From: Prevotella melaninogenica
GTDB taxonomy: Bacteria; Bacteroidota; Bacteroidia; Bacteroidales; Bacteroidaceae
Assembly (NCBI RefSeq): GCF_018127965.1
Contig: NZ_CP072349.1
Span: 1,799,201-1,863,200, forward strand
Reading direction: 5' to 3'
DNA length: 64,000 nt
Under the pieces are notes generated by a model. That model was given only the letters and a program-made list of their open reading frames with translations. It made no database searches and had not been told where the DNA came from. This document shows, piece by piece, positions 46,462 through 54,131 of this stretch. The position numbers were made by a program, and so were the translations under genes. Numbering within the stretch: the first letter of the stretch is position 1; every line of letters starts with the position of its first letter.

Positions 46462-47628
46462 ATGATTAATAAGCTTCGTATAGCCATCCTCTCACTGACG
46501 GTATTTGCTTCATCTACCGTTTTCGCTCAGGATAAGAAAGACATTTTTAATCCAGTCAACACATCAGTTACCTCACAGACTATCGCTCCTGATGCACGTG
46601 CTGCAGGTATGGGTGACGTTGGTGCGGCTACCGACCCAGATGTAAACTCACAATATTGGAACCCTGCAAAATATCCTTTTAATATTTCTCGTGCGGGTGT
46701 TTCACTAAACTATACTCCTTGGCTTCGCCAGTTGGTAAGTGATATCGACTTGGCTTATCTTGCTGGTTACTATCGTATCGGTGATTACAGTGCAGTCTCA
46801 GCTTCTATGCGCTACTTCTCTTTGGGCGAGGTACAGATGACTGACGGATCTAATATGACCATAAACCCTTACGAGATGTCAATGGACGTAGCCTACTCTC
46901 TGATGTTAAGTGAGCATTTCTCATTAGGTGCGGCTGTACGTTGGATATACTCTGACCTTACCTATAACTATACTGATGATACTGCGCCAGGTTCTGCCTT
47001 TGCAGCCGACTTGTCTTGCTATTATCAGAACTATATCAATATTGGTGAGCGTGAGTGTCAGTTGGGCTTAGGTATGAACATCTCAAACATCGGTTCTAAG
47101 ATTACCTTCGGTGGTGATAATCGCTCAGAGTTCATCCCAACCAACCTTCGTTTAGGTGCTTCGTTGATGATTCCTATCGATGAATTCAACCATTTTACGA
47201 TTGCTGCTGATGCCAATAAGCTGTTAGTTCCTACCTATCCAAAGCGCAAGGCTGATGAGACACAGGTAGACTATGATAACCGTCTTCAGAAGGAATACTA
47301 TGACGTATCTTCTATCTCTGGTATCTTCAAGAGCTTCGGTGATGCACCTAATGGTGCCTCTGAGGAATTACAGGAGATTCAGTGGAGCTTAGGTGCAGAG
47401 TATACTTATAATGATAAGTTCTCACTCCGTGCTGGTTACCACCACGAAAGCGAAAACAAAGGTAACCGCAAGTACTTCACTGTAGGTGCAGGCTTCAAGA
47501 TGAATGTCTTCTCACTGGATGCCGGATATGTTATTGCAACAGCCAAGAACAACCCACTTGATCAGACCCTCCGTTTCTCTCTGTCATTTGATATGGATGG
47601 TATCAAGGATTTGTTTAAGAGAAGATAA
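46462..47628 (+). CDS. porV: Type IX secretion outer-membrane protein PorV (LptO)
   Basis: A 388-residue FadL-like outer-membrane barrel that shuttles type IX cargo from the translocon to PorU. It has a signal peptide (..TVFASSTVFAQ), then the family opening TIAPDARAAGMGDVGAATDPD and QYWNPAKYPF, and alternating beta-strands to the end. It sits in an operon with porU. Confidence 0.95.
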   Translation: MINKLRIAILSLTVFASSTVFAQDKKDIFNPVNTSVTSQTIAPDARAAGMGDVGAATDPDVNSQYWNPAKYPFNISRAGVSLNYTPWLRQLVSDIDLAYLAGYYRIGDYSAVSASMRYFSLGEVQMTDGSNMTINPYEMSMDVAYSLMLSEHFSLGAAVRWIYSDLTYNYTDDTAPGSAFAADLSCYYQNYINIGERECQLGLGMNISNIGSKITFGGDNRSEFIPTNLRLGASLMIPIDEFNHFTIAADANKLLVPTYPKRKADETQVDYDNRLQKEYYDVSSISGIFKSFGDAPNGASEELQEIQWSLGAEYTYNDKFSLRAGYHHESENKGNRKYFTVGAGFKMNVFSLDAGYVIATAKNNPLDQTLRFSLSFDMDGIKDLFKRR

Positions 47629-47641
47629 AGACCTCCCCCAG

Positions 47642-47675
47642 CCCCTCCGAAGGAGGGGAGAGCCTAACGGGAGGT
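47642..47675 (+). terminator. Hairpin after porV
   Basis: CCCCTCC (47642-47648), loop GAA, GGAGGGG (47652-47658), with an outer CCTCCC/GGGAGG pair. No T-tract, so it may be a dispersed Bacteroidetes hairpin that attenuates rather than a true terminator. Confidence 0.5.
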
Positions 47676-47818
47676 TATTAGAAACTACTTGGTTATCTGC
47701 ATCTTACCTCGTTCATTAATTATTAAGCATTAACTCTCAACCAACCTTCTGCTTATCTTTTAGTAAAGACATTCCCCTCCTTTGCAGGGTATTAGGAAGG
47801 TTCTCCTTATATAAGAAT

Positions 47819-48322
47819 ATGACCGATTCTACTCAACCTATCCCATCTTTCCGTGTAGGAATGGGATACGATGTACACAAACTCGTTGAAGGACGCGACC
47901 TTTATTTAGGTGGTATCAAGATTGAGCATACCCTTGGACTCCTTGGACATAGTGATGCTGACGTACTCATTCACGCTATCTGTGATGCCCTACTCGGTGC
48001 TGCTAATATGCGCGACATCGGTTATCACTTTCCCGACACTTCTGCTGATACGCTCGATATGGACTCAAAGGTCATTCTTCGCAAGACCATTGACCTCTTG
48101 GCAACAAAGGGTTATCGAGTAGGAAATATCGATGCTACGGTGTGTGCCGAGCGTCCAAAGATAAACCCACATATCCCTGCTATGTGTAAATGTCTGTCTG
48201 ATATTATCGGTTGTGACATCGATGCCGTATCTATCAAGGCTACCACTTCCGAGCGCATGGGCTTCGTTGGTCGTGAAGACGGTATGGCAGCATACGCCGT
48301 CTGTATGATTGTGAAGACATAG
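47819..48322 (+). CDS. ispF: 2-C-methyl-D-erythritol 2,4-cyclodiphosphate synthase
   Basis: A 167-residue MEP-pathway enzyme that forms the cyclic diphosphate isoprenoid precursor. Zinc ligands are in GYDVHKL (D, H) and the following GLLGHSDADVLIHAICDALLGA. DIGYHFPDT and KATTSERMGFVGREDGMAAYA are also hallmark segments. The first codons are MTDSTQPIPSFRVGMGYD. Confidence 0.97.
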   Translation: MTDSTQPIPSFRVGMGYDVHKLVEGRDLYLGGIKIEHTLGLLGHSDADVLIHAICDALLGAANMRDIGYHFPDTSADTLDMDSKVILRKTIDLLATKGYRVGNIDATVCAERPKINPHIPAMCKCLSDIIGCDIDAVSIKATTSERMGFVGREDGMAAYAVCMIVKT

Positions 48323-48435
48323 GTCTATAGACCTACAGTTGCGTAAAAAACAATATTCTGTATAGAATATATTACATAAGGACAGAGTAGCTATCAGCGC
48401 TTATACAAACAAGTATACAACAATATTCGATTGTA

Positions 48436-48480
48436 AAACGACAATAGGGGCACGGAATGTGTCCCTATTGTCGTTTAATG
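48436..48480 (+). terminator. Terminator after ispF
   Basis: An 18-bp stem (AAACGACAATAGGG from 48436 pairing with CCCTATTGTCGTTT to 48476, extended by CAC/GTG) with a 5-nt loop. Confidence 0.75.
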
Positions 48481-48502
48481 AGTACCAGTGCTATCTGGTA
48501 GC

Positions 48503-48943
48503 TTCTTCCGTTTTTTCTGCCCTTAACCGCTTATATTTGTAAATTATTTTCGTACACTTCAAAACTAACACATGCTCTTTTGGCTTCTAAAAGACACCTA
48601 ATTGACTTGTAATAGATGCCCTTTTGAGGTCTAACTAACGCCCTTTTGAAGTCCAATTAAGCACCTTTTCTTGCACAACTTTATAACTAACTGATTTACT
48701 GTTAGTTGTAGACTTACTTTTTATACGTGTTTTTGCCTTTATTTGTAGATGTTTTATTCGAAATTATGTAATAATTTTTCAAATCCTTATCTACATTCTC
48801 AAAGTATTAAAACGAAAAGGTTTTCTGCGTTGGAGGATAATAAAATAGACTATTGACGGTCTTAGCTATCTATTTGTTTAATGAATACCTTCGGTTCTTC
48901 CATTAGAACTATACGAAAATTGCCCATGTATTTAACGGAAGAA
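48503..48943 (+). repeat. Large dispersed noncoding repeat, copy 2
   Basis: Starts TTCTTCCGTT (48503-48512) and ends ATTTAACGGAAGAA (48930-48943). The inner sequence from 48536 is ~80% identical by eye to copy 1 (18056-18467). The GCCCTTTTGAGGTC/GCCCTTTTGAAGTCC units are 22 nt apart. No coding frame is conserved between copies. Confidence 0.75.
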
Positions 48944-48994
48944 CCCTATTTAAGTTTTATTGATTACAATGTAAAACATTCTCCTTTACTTAAC

Positions 48995-49023
48995 TTGTAT
49001 ATACTAAAAATATATTAACTTTG
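48995..49023 (+). promoter_or_regulatory. Promoter of the secreted protein/peptide B/nuclease operon
   Basis: TTG (48995-48997), 18-nt spacer, TAACTTTG (49016-49023); the start codon is 81 nt downstream. Confidence 0.7.
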
Positions 49024-49104
49024 TAGCGTGAATATAAAAACCGACCTAATAATATATAACTTTGCTCGTATACGACAACAAAAGCCAATATACTATTTAT
49101 ACAA

Positions 49105-50475
49105 ATGAAACATTTTTTACACATTTTAATACTAACGTTTGTTTTAGTATCACCATTGCGGGTACTTGCAGACACTGCTACTTTTGATTTTTCTTCTGAC
49201 GAAGGACTCAATGCATTAGGAATTAATAAACCTGAAAAAGGTGAGGGTAAGGAGAAAGAAAGAAGTACTAACTTAGGAGATAGAGAATACTCTATCGATA
49301 AAGTTACGATGAGATGCACAAATGCAAAAACAGCAACTCGCATATGGAGAGCTGGAGATCAAACCGACCTGCGTTTCTACAAAAACGGTGGTAGCATTAC
49401 TTTCACAGTACCAACTGGACAGCAGATTACAAACATTGCTTTTACAGGAACATTGGAAAGTAACTGTAATACAGGTCAACTTAATGGGAAAGAATGGAAT
49501 GATGGTGGTACACCTACCAATTCTGTGACATTTACAGCAAACGATAAGAATTACATTAAAACCATAACAATTACCTATTCAAATCCAAAACCAGAAAAGA
49601 CTATTACCAAGGTAAATAGCATCAAAGAACTCAAAGCCTTAGAAAGCGGAAGCTATGCTACGCTCAACTTCACCGATGGCAATAATGGTAGTATGGCTCG
49701 TGTGCTCCATGTTTATGGTACTGGCGACACACAGGAGGCGTACATACGTGACAATACTGGAGCTGTATGCTTCTATGGCATCAGCCCAAATGTACCCTTT
49801 GCTTACAATCAACATTTGGCAGGACAGATTACAGGTGAATATGTCTTAGAGAATGGCATTCCTCGTTTTAAGGCTATCAGCAATAAGACAAACACATCAC
49901 AACTTGTCATTGCTGCTCCTATAACAGAGGAAAATGTACAGCCAAAAGAAATAGAAGCTACTGAATATAATGATAATATTGCCGATTGGGTTCTCTTGAA
50001 AAATCAGAAAATCATCAACGAACAACTCACCACACAAGAGGGAATTGTCATTAACAATCGATTCAATAGTACTACCAGCAAAGATAAATATACAGAGCCT
50101 TATAACGGAGCCATTATTGACCTTGCAGGTATTGCTATTCCTAATGGAGTGAAACATGAAATCAACCCTATGTATCAAAATGGTCAGCGCCCTATCATCT
50201 TCGTTATTGATGATGAAAAGACCTTTGTATCACCTCAACATGACATTACAGATGCAGCTGTTCGTCTGAAGCGTACACTCTCTTCCCAATATTGGAATAC
50301 CTTTGCTGTTCCTTTCGATATAGAATATGATGCTTTGGAAAATGTTGAGATAGCTAAGTTCACTGGAAAAGTTGAAGGTAACACAATGATATTTGAAAAA
50401 GAACAGACTCTCATAGAGGCTGGTGTACCTTATATCGTGAAGTGGGACATAAAAACCCAACCTTTGAGAGCGTGA
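49105..50475 (+). CDS. Secreted surface protein, N-terminal part (frameshifted)
   Basis: The 456 residues start with a signal peptide (MKHFLHILILTFVLVSPLRVLA). The first domain (about 25-165) is beta-rich (GGSITFTVPTGQQITNIAFTG). A second domain (about 170-300) looks like an OB-fold of the kind attached to secreted nucleases (ARVLHVYGTGDTQEAYIRDN, GAVCFYG, LAGQITGEYVLENGIPRF). The domain YWNTFAVPFDI...EIAKFTG...VPYIVKW follows, as in the LRR protein at 15612-17572. The frame stops at 50475, but a -1 shift in the A-run 50451-50455 continues as ..VKWDIKNPTFESVTLKA in the next frame. One gene 49105-50855 is therefore inferred. Confidence 0.8.
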   Translation: MKHFLHILILTFVLVSPLRVLADTATFDFSSDEGLNALGINKPEKGEGKEKERSTNLGDREYSIDKVTMRCTNAKTATRIWRAGDQTDLRFYKNGGSITFTVPTGQQITNIAFTGTLESNCNTGQLNGKEWNDGGTPTNSVTFTANDKNYIKTITITYSNPKPEKTITKVNSIKELKALESGSYATLNFTDGNNGSMARVLHVYGTGDTQEAYIRDNTGAVCFYGISPNVPFAYNQHLAGQITGEYVLENGIPRFKAISNKTNTSQLVIAAPITEENVQPKEIEATEYNDNIADWVLLKNQKIINEQLTTQEGIVINNRFNSTTSKDKYTEPYNGAIIDLAGIAIPNGVKHEINPMYQNGQRPIIFVIDDEKTFVSPQHDITDAAVRLKRTLSSQYWNTFAVPFDIEYDALENVEIAKFTGKVEGNTMIFEKEQTLIEAGVPYIVKWDIKTQPLRA

Positions 50476-50855
50476 CACTCAAGGCTACAAAGGCACAGAC
50501 CATCAATTCAAATGATGGACAATTCGGCTTCGTGGCTATCTATGGTCCAACGACACTTGCCCTCAATAAAACAGAACGCTATCTTGCCAAAGATGGAAAT
50601 CTTTATTATCCTTCAAGTTCGGATAATAAAGCTAATCTCCTAAAGGGACTACGTGCCTATTATCGTGTACCAGCTGGAGCTGGAGCTAAGATTGCCTTCT
50701 TTGGTGAAGCTACAGGCATTACCAGCCCAGAAGTACTTACTACTCCAATCCAAATTAAGGTGTATAACCTCAATGGACAGTACATGGGTAGCAGCATTAA
50801 TAACCTACCAAAGGGCATCTATATCGTGAATGGACGTAAACTAATTATAAACTAA
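50442..50855 (+). CDS. Secreted surface protein, C-terminal part with T9SS-type tail
   Basis: Continuation in the -1 frame of the preceding gene. The first possible start here is GTG 50442, with no signal peptide, so independent translation is unlikely. It contains NPTFESVTLKATKAQTI, GLRAYYRVPAGAGAKIAFFGE and the tail KVYNLNGQYMGSS..LPKGIYIVNGRKLIIN, a typical short sorting tail of Prevotella type IX cargo. The small peptide gene starts 16 nt later. Confidence 0.75.
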   Translation: MGHKNPTFESVTLKATKAQTINSNDGQFGFVAIYGPTTLALNKTERYLAKDGNLYYPSSSDNKANLLKGLRAYYRVPAGAGAKIAFFGEATGITSPEVLTTPIQIKVYNLNGQYMGSSINNLPKGIYIVNGRKLIIN

Positions 50856-50871
50856 GAAGAAACACATTGTT

Positions 50872-51072
50872 ATGAAGAAAAAGAACTATATGACTCCCGC
50901 TATTGTGAACATTCTGGCTGATACTGCTAACTTCATTATGGGCAGTAAGGATGTAAATGAGAGTGGAACAAAAGTGAATACAGGAAATGACCATGGAGCT
51001 GGTAATGCTTGGGAAGGCGGTTGCGCAAAGCCCAGTTTTTGGAGCTCAGACCATAATAACTACCAAAACTAA
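50872..51072 (+). CDS. Small peptide gene B (66 aa) between surface protein and nuclease
   Basis: No known function recognised. It sits 16 nt after the surface-protein gene and 12 nt before the nuclease gene, so it is in their operon. The N-terminus NYMTPAIVNILADTANFIMG followed by SK has the same Y-x2-P-x8-T-x2-F-I-x2-S-K spacing as the peptide at 17585-17806. The remainder is polar and Gly/Asn-rich and contains GNAWEGG. Peptide A ends NTWED, so an N-x-W-E element is shared. It differs from peptide A in having a longer aromatic tail (KPSFWSSDHNNYQN). It has no transmembrane helix. Confidence 0.65.
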   Translation: MKKKNYMTPAIVNILADTANFIMGSKDVNESGTKVNTGNDHGAGNAWEGGCAKPSFWSSDHNNYQN

Positions 51073-51084
51073 GGAGGATTAAAT

Positions 51085-52170
51085 ATGAAAAAAAACATTC
51101 TTACTTCACTATTGTTGCTCCTTAGCATAGCAACTTCAGCACAAAATAAGAAACAAACCATCACAATTACCACCAAACTGGGCGAGGTGCATACCTACGT
51201 CATGGGTGAGACGATAGATAGTACACGTGTGATTGAGGGCGTAGGTATAAAGGTCTATCCCAAGGGAAAGACTGTTTCAGAGGATTTCCTTTTCTCTCAG
51301 ATTGAATACACCATTACAGAAACCGTCACACCTAACCCAGGCACACCAGACAACAATGCCAATCGTAACACTGCCGACGACCTAAAAAAGAACCGTGAGG
51401 GTTGGCGATTGGAGTTCCCACGCTTCTATCAAGGAACTAACAAGACGCATGAAGTGACACATTACACTACTGAGGCGAACCTTGGAAAACTGCGTAACTA
51501 CTCTATCGAATGGGACGCTAAACTCAAAGCAAACCGTTGGACCTGCTATGAACTGTATGATGTTCTCTTGAAGAAGAACGTAAAGAGACAAAATGCCTTC
51601 CAACAAGACCCAGAAATACCAGCAAATGAACAAACCTCGCCTGATGATTACAGCGGGAGTGGCTTTAGTCGTGGACACCTCTGCCCATCTGGGGATAGAC
51701 TCTATTCTGCCGCTCAGAACAAGCAAACCTTCTATTTAACGAATATGCAACCACAGATACAAGGTCACAATGGTGGTGTATGGGGAGATCTTGAAAAGAA
51801 GGTACGCGATTGGGCTGGACGATGTGATACACTCTATATCGTGAAGGCTGCTACTATAGACAAGGACAAGTATATCTGTAAGCAAACCGATTTGAATGAG
51901 ATGGCACAGAAGGAATCATCCTACAAGCCACTTCATTTCAATGGTATTGTACCTAAGTTCTTCTATATGGCACTACTTGCTTACGACAAGAAAACCAACA
52001 CCTATCGTGCCCTCGGTATCTGGTCGCCTCATTACAACAACAGTAAAAGCGAATATATCACCATACAGGAGCTACAAAATCGCACGGGTATAGACTTCTT
52101 CTGTAACCTTAGTGACGATATAGAGCAGGCTGTAGAGACAACCATTGACCAAGCGTACTGGGGATACTAA
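51085..52170 (+). CDS. Secreted DNA/RNA non-specific endonuclease (NUC1 family)
   Basis: A 361-residue protein with a signal peptide (MKKNILTSLLLLLSIATSAQ) and a ~90-residue N-terminal beta domain (GEVHTYVMGETIDS). The beta-beta-alpha-metal nuclease domain (about 105-355) has the active site in GFSRGHLCPSGDR (His198; the family form is DRGH, here SRGH). The metal-site region is TNMQPQIQGHNGGVWGDLEKKV. Extracellular nucleases of this family degrade DNA and RNA for nutrition or escape from neutrophil traps. The Ser in place of the usual first Asp is common in the family and need not inactivate it. It ends in a bidirectional terminator. Confidence 0.9.
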   Translation: MKKNILTSLLLLLSIATSAQNKKQTITITTKLGEVHTYVMGETIDSTRVIEGVGIKVYPKGKTVSEDFLFSQIEYTITETVTPNPGTPDNNANRNTADDLKKNREGWRLEFPRFYQGTNKTHEVTHYTTEANLGKLRNYSIEWDAKLKANRWTCYELYDVLLKKNVKRQNAFQQDPEIPANEQTSPDDYSGSGFSRGHLCPSGDRLYSAAQNKQTFYLTNMQPQIQGHNGGVWGDLEKKVRDWAGRCDTLYIVKAATIDKDKYICKQTDLNEMAQKESSYKPLHFNGIVPKFFYMALLAYDKKTNTYRALGIWSPHYNNSKSEYITIQELQNRTGIDFFCNLSDDIEQAVETTIDQAYWGY

Positions 52171-52309
52171 CATGTTAAGAGGTTAGTATATGACGTGTAA
52201 AAACATGAAATAAAAGTTGCTGTCATTCCTATCACGCCAATATCTCTTGCATATGATTATCTAACAAGAGGTTACGAGAAGTGTTAAAAGTGACAGCAAA
52301 CCAAATAAA

Positions 52310-52366
52310 AAAGAAAATAGGTTATTGAGATAGAGATTCTATATCAATAACCTATTTTAATTTATG
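52310..52366. terminator. Bidirectional terminator
   Basis: AAAATAGGTTATTGA (52314-52328) pairs perfectly with TCAATAACCTATTTT (52344-52358). T-rich sequence follows on both strands, between convergent genes. Confidence 0.9.
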
Positions 52367-52411
52367 CTAAGGTATTCTTAGCTTAACTCAGATGAACTTC
52401 GTCTCTGATTC

Positions 52412-53566
52412 TTATAATAAACGCTCAATCTCCTGTTCAAGATTCTTAATCTGTGAAGGGTTCTTCACAATATTGTTACCACGATCAATGAGATAAACGA
52501 TTGGGAATGCTTGTGCTGGAGCGGTATAAGCTTGACTGATACCAGTGTCATCATAAACGTTTATCCATGGCAGATTAGCCACCTGCTCCTTCCAGAAGTG
52601 AGCATTATCGTCTAATGAAACCATATAGATTTCTAATCCACGGTCATGATACTTATTGTAAAGTTCGCGCAGCTGCATAATGTATTCTGTAGAACCCTTT
52701 GCAGCAAAGACATGGAAGTCGAGCAGAACAACCTTACCTTTCAAGTCAGTAAGATGGCGTTCTATACCACGGTTGTCACGTAACGGAAGGTCGACAACAC
52801 CTAATTCCTTAGCTTCTATCTCCACAGGCTTGTTCTGTGCCTTCACGATGCGCTCATCCTTCATACCCTTAATCGTGATATTATGGAGATTCTGCGTACG
52901 TTCAGAACCTGGATAATAGGTGTCCCAACTGGTTGCAACGGCACCAAACACCTTATTGTCAGCAACGTCTCTTGATGGGTCAAATATCAAATGCGCTTGA
53001 TTACCAATTACAATATACTGGAATAAAGCAAAATAACTATAGGCACGCATTGGCTCCTTAAAGATATAATTGCGTGATACATCCTGCTTATAGTCGCTCA
53101 TCAATACAGTGATAATTGAATCAGCAAGATCAGGACGTTCCGCCAGAATTGACTGACAACGTGCTTGTAAGTCAATTTGCTTCAGTGCTAATTCCTTGAT
53201 TTTCTCATTCTCATAGGAGCCCTTCACACTATAATCGGTAGCCATCTGCGGATAAGTAGCCTTCACATCGACTGTCTCTGTAGAATCAATACCAATATTG
53301 ATAATCTGTCCAGCAATACGAAGACGATAGAACTCTGGGTTATCCACCTTATCACCTGAGAACGAAAAATCGCCCTTTTCATCGAGTTTAACAGAATCAA
53401 CAGTAGAGAATCCATTGAGTCCGTTATGCTCAAAATAGAGTAAAGAGTCCTTGGCATTTGCAATAGAACCTGTCACATGGAACTTTTCTCCCGCACAACT
53501 TGCCAGTGCAGCGAGTCCAACAATTGCAAAACCTGCCGCCAAAATGTTTCCGATTTTATGCTTCAT
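52412..53566 (-). CDS. Thioredoxin-fold lipoprotein (TlpA/AhpC-like) lacking the CxxC
   Basis: A 384-residue lipoprotein (lipobox LASC, Cys24). A DUF4369-like beta domain comes first (about 28-120; FHVTGSIANAKDSLLYFEHNG), then a helical linker and a C-terminal thioredoxin-like domain (about 255-384). Where TlpA proteins read DFWASWCGPCR, this one has DFHVFAAKGSTEYI (residues 283-296), so both redox cysteines are absent. The cis-Pro region AFPIVYLIDRGN is kept. It is therefore unlikely to be a thiol-disulfide oxidoreductase and may be a structural or binding derivative. It is monocistronic, with a near-consensus promoter. Confidence 0.85.
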   Translation of the reverse strand: MKHKIGNILAAGFAIVGLAALASCAGEKFHVTGSIANAKDSLLYFEHNGLNGFSTVDSVKLDEKGDFSFSGDKVDNPEFYRLRIAGQIINIGIDSTETVDVKATYPQMATDYSVKGSYENEKIKELALKQIDLQARCQSILAERPDLADSIITVLMSDYKQDVSRNYIFKEPMRAYSYFALFQYIVIGNQAHLIFDPSRDVADNKVFGAVATSWDTYYPGSERTQNLHNITIKGMKDERIVKAQNKPVEIEAKELGVVDLPLRDNRGIERHLTDLKGKVVLLDFHVFAAKGSTEYIMQLRELYNKYHDRGLEIYMVSLDDNAHFWKEQVANLPWINVYDDTGISQAYTAPAQAFPIVYLIDRGNNIVKNPSQIKNLEQEIERLL

Positions 53567-53604
53567 TATTTAATAGATATTACGTTTTTATCTTATCTTC
53601 CTTG

Positions 53605-53635
53605 CAAAGGTAACGTAAAATGATAAAACTGCAAA
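53605..53635 (-). promoter_or_regulatory. Promoter of the thioredoxin-fold lipoprotein
   Basis: On the minus strand TTTG (53632-53635), 19-nt spacer, TACCTTTG (53605-53612), 39 nt before the ATG: a full match to the Bacteroidetes consensus. Confidence 0.75.
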
Positions 53636-53639
53636 GCAA

Positions 53640-54131
53640 ATATCGTCAAATATTATCAAATTCACTATACTTAAACAAAACTCCCTCCAGCCACTAAAAA
53701 GAGATAACATTGATTACTTATAGCCTAATCTTAAAGATTTTTAGACCATTCTTAAACACGTATCTACTTTTAAAAGAAACACTAAGATATTTGTACAAAG
53801 AGGGCTGAATGGACTATTATTTTATCTCTTTTTGACGAAAATTTATCGATTTCATCGAGATTAATCAAATAAGAGTAACACTTATGAACCAAGTGTTTTT
53901 ATAAATGATTGGATGTGAAAAGGGCTTATATCAACTGAAAATATTGATACAAGACCCTATATTTCCGTATTCATCTACCCTCTTTCACGATATTATCAAC
54001 ATTTGGTAATTACAATGTAACAGCCTATTTGATGTATAACATCAGGGGGTCAGAATACTTTTCTAACGTAGCAAGATAATCCATAGCACCATGTTATAGA
54101 TACCTTGCTCGTAGTTTTGTTATGTACTAAT
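53640..54131. other. Intergenic stretch with no recognised feature
   Basis: No plausible gene, strong hairpin or repeat was found in these ~490 nt between two minus-strand genes. Confidence 0.5.
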
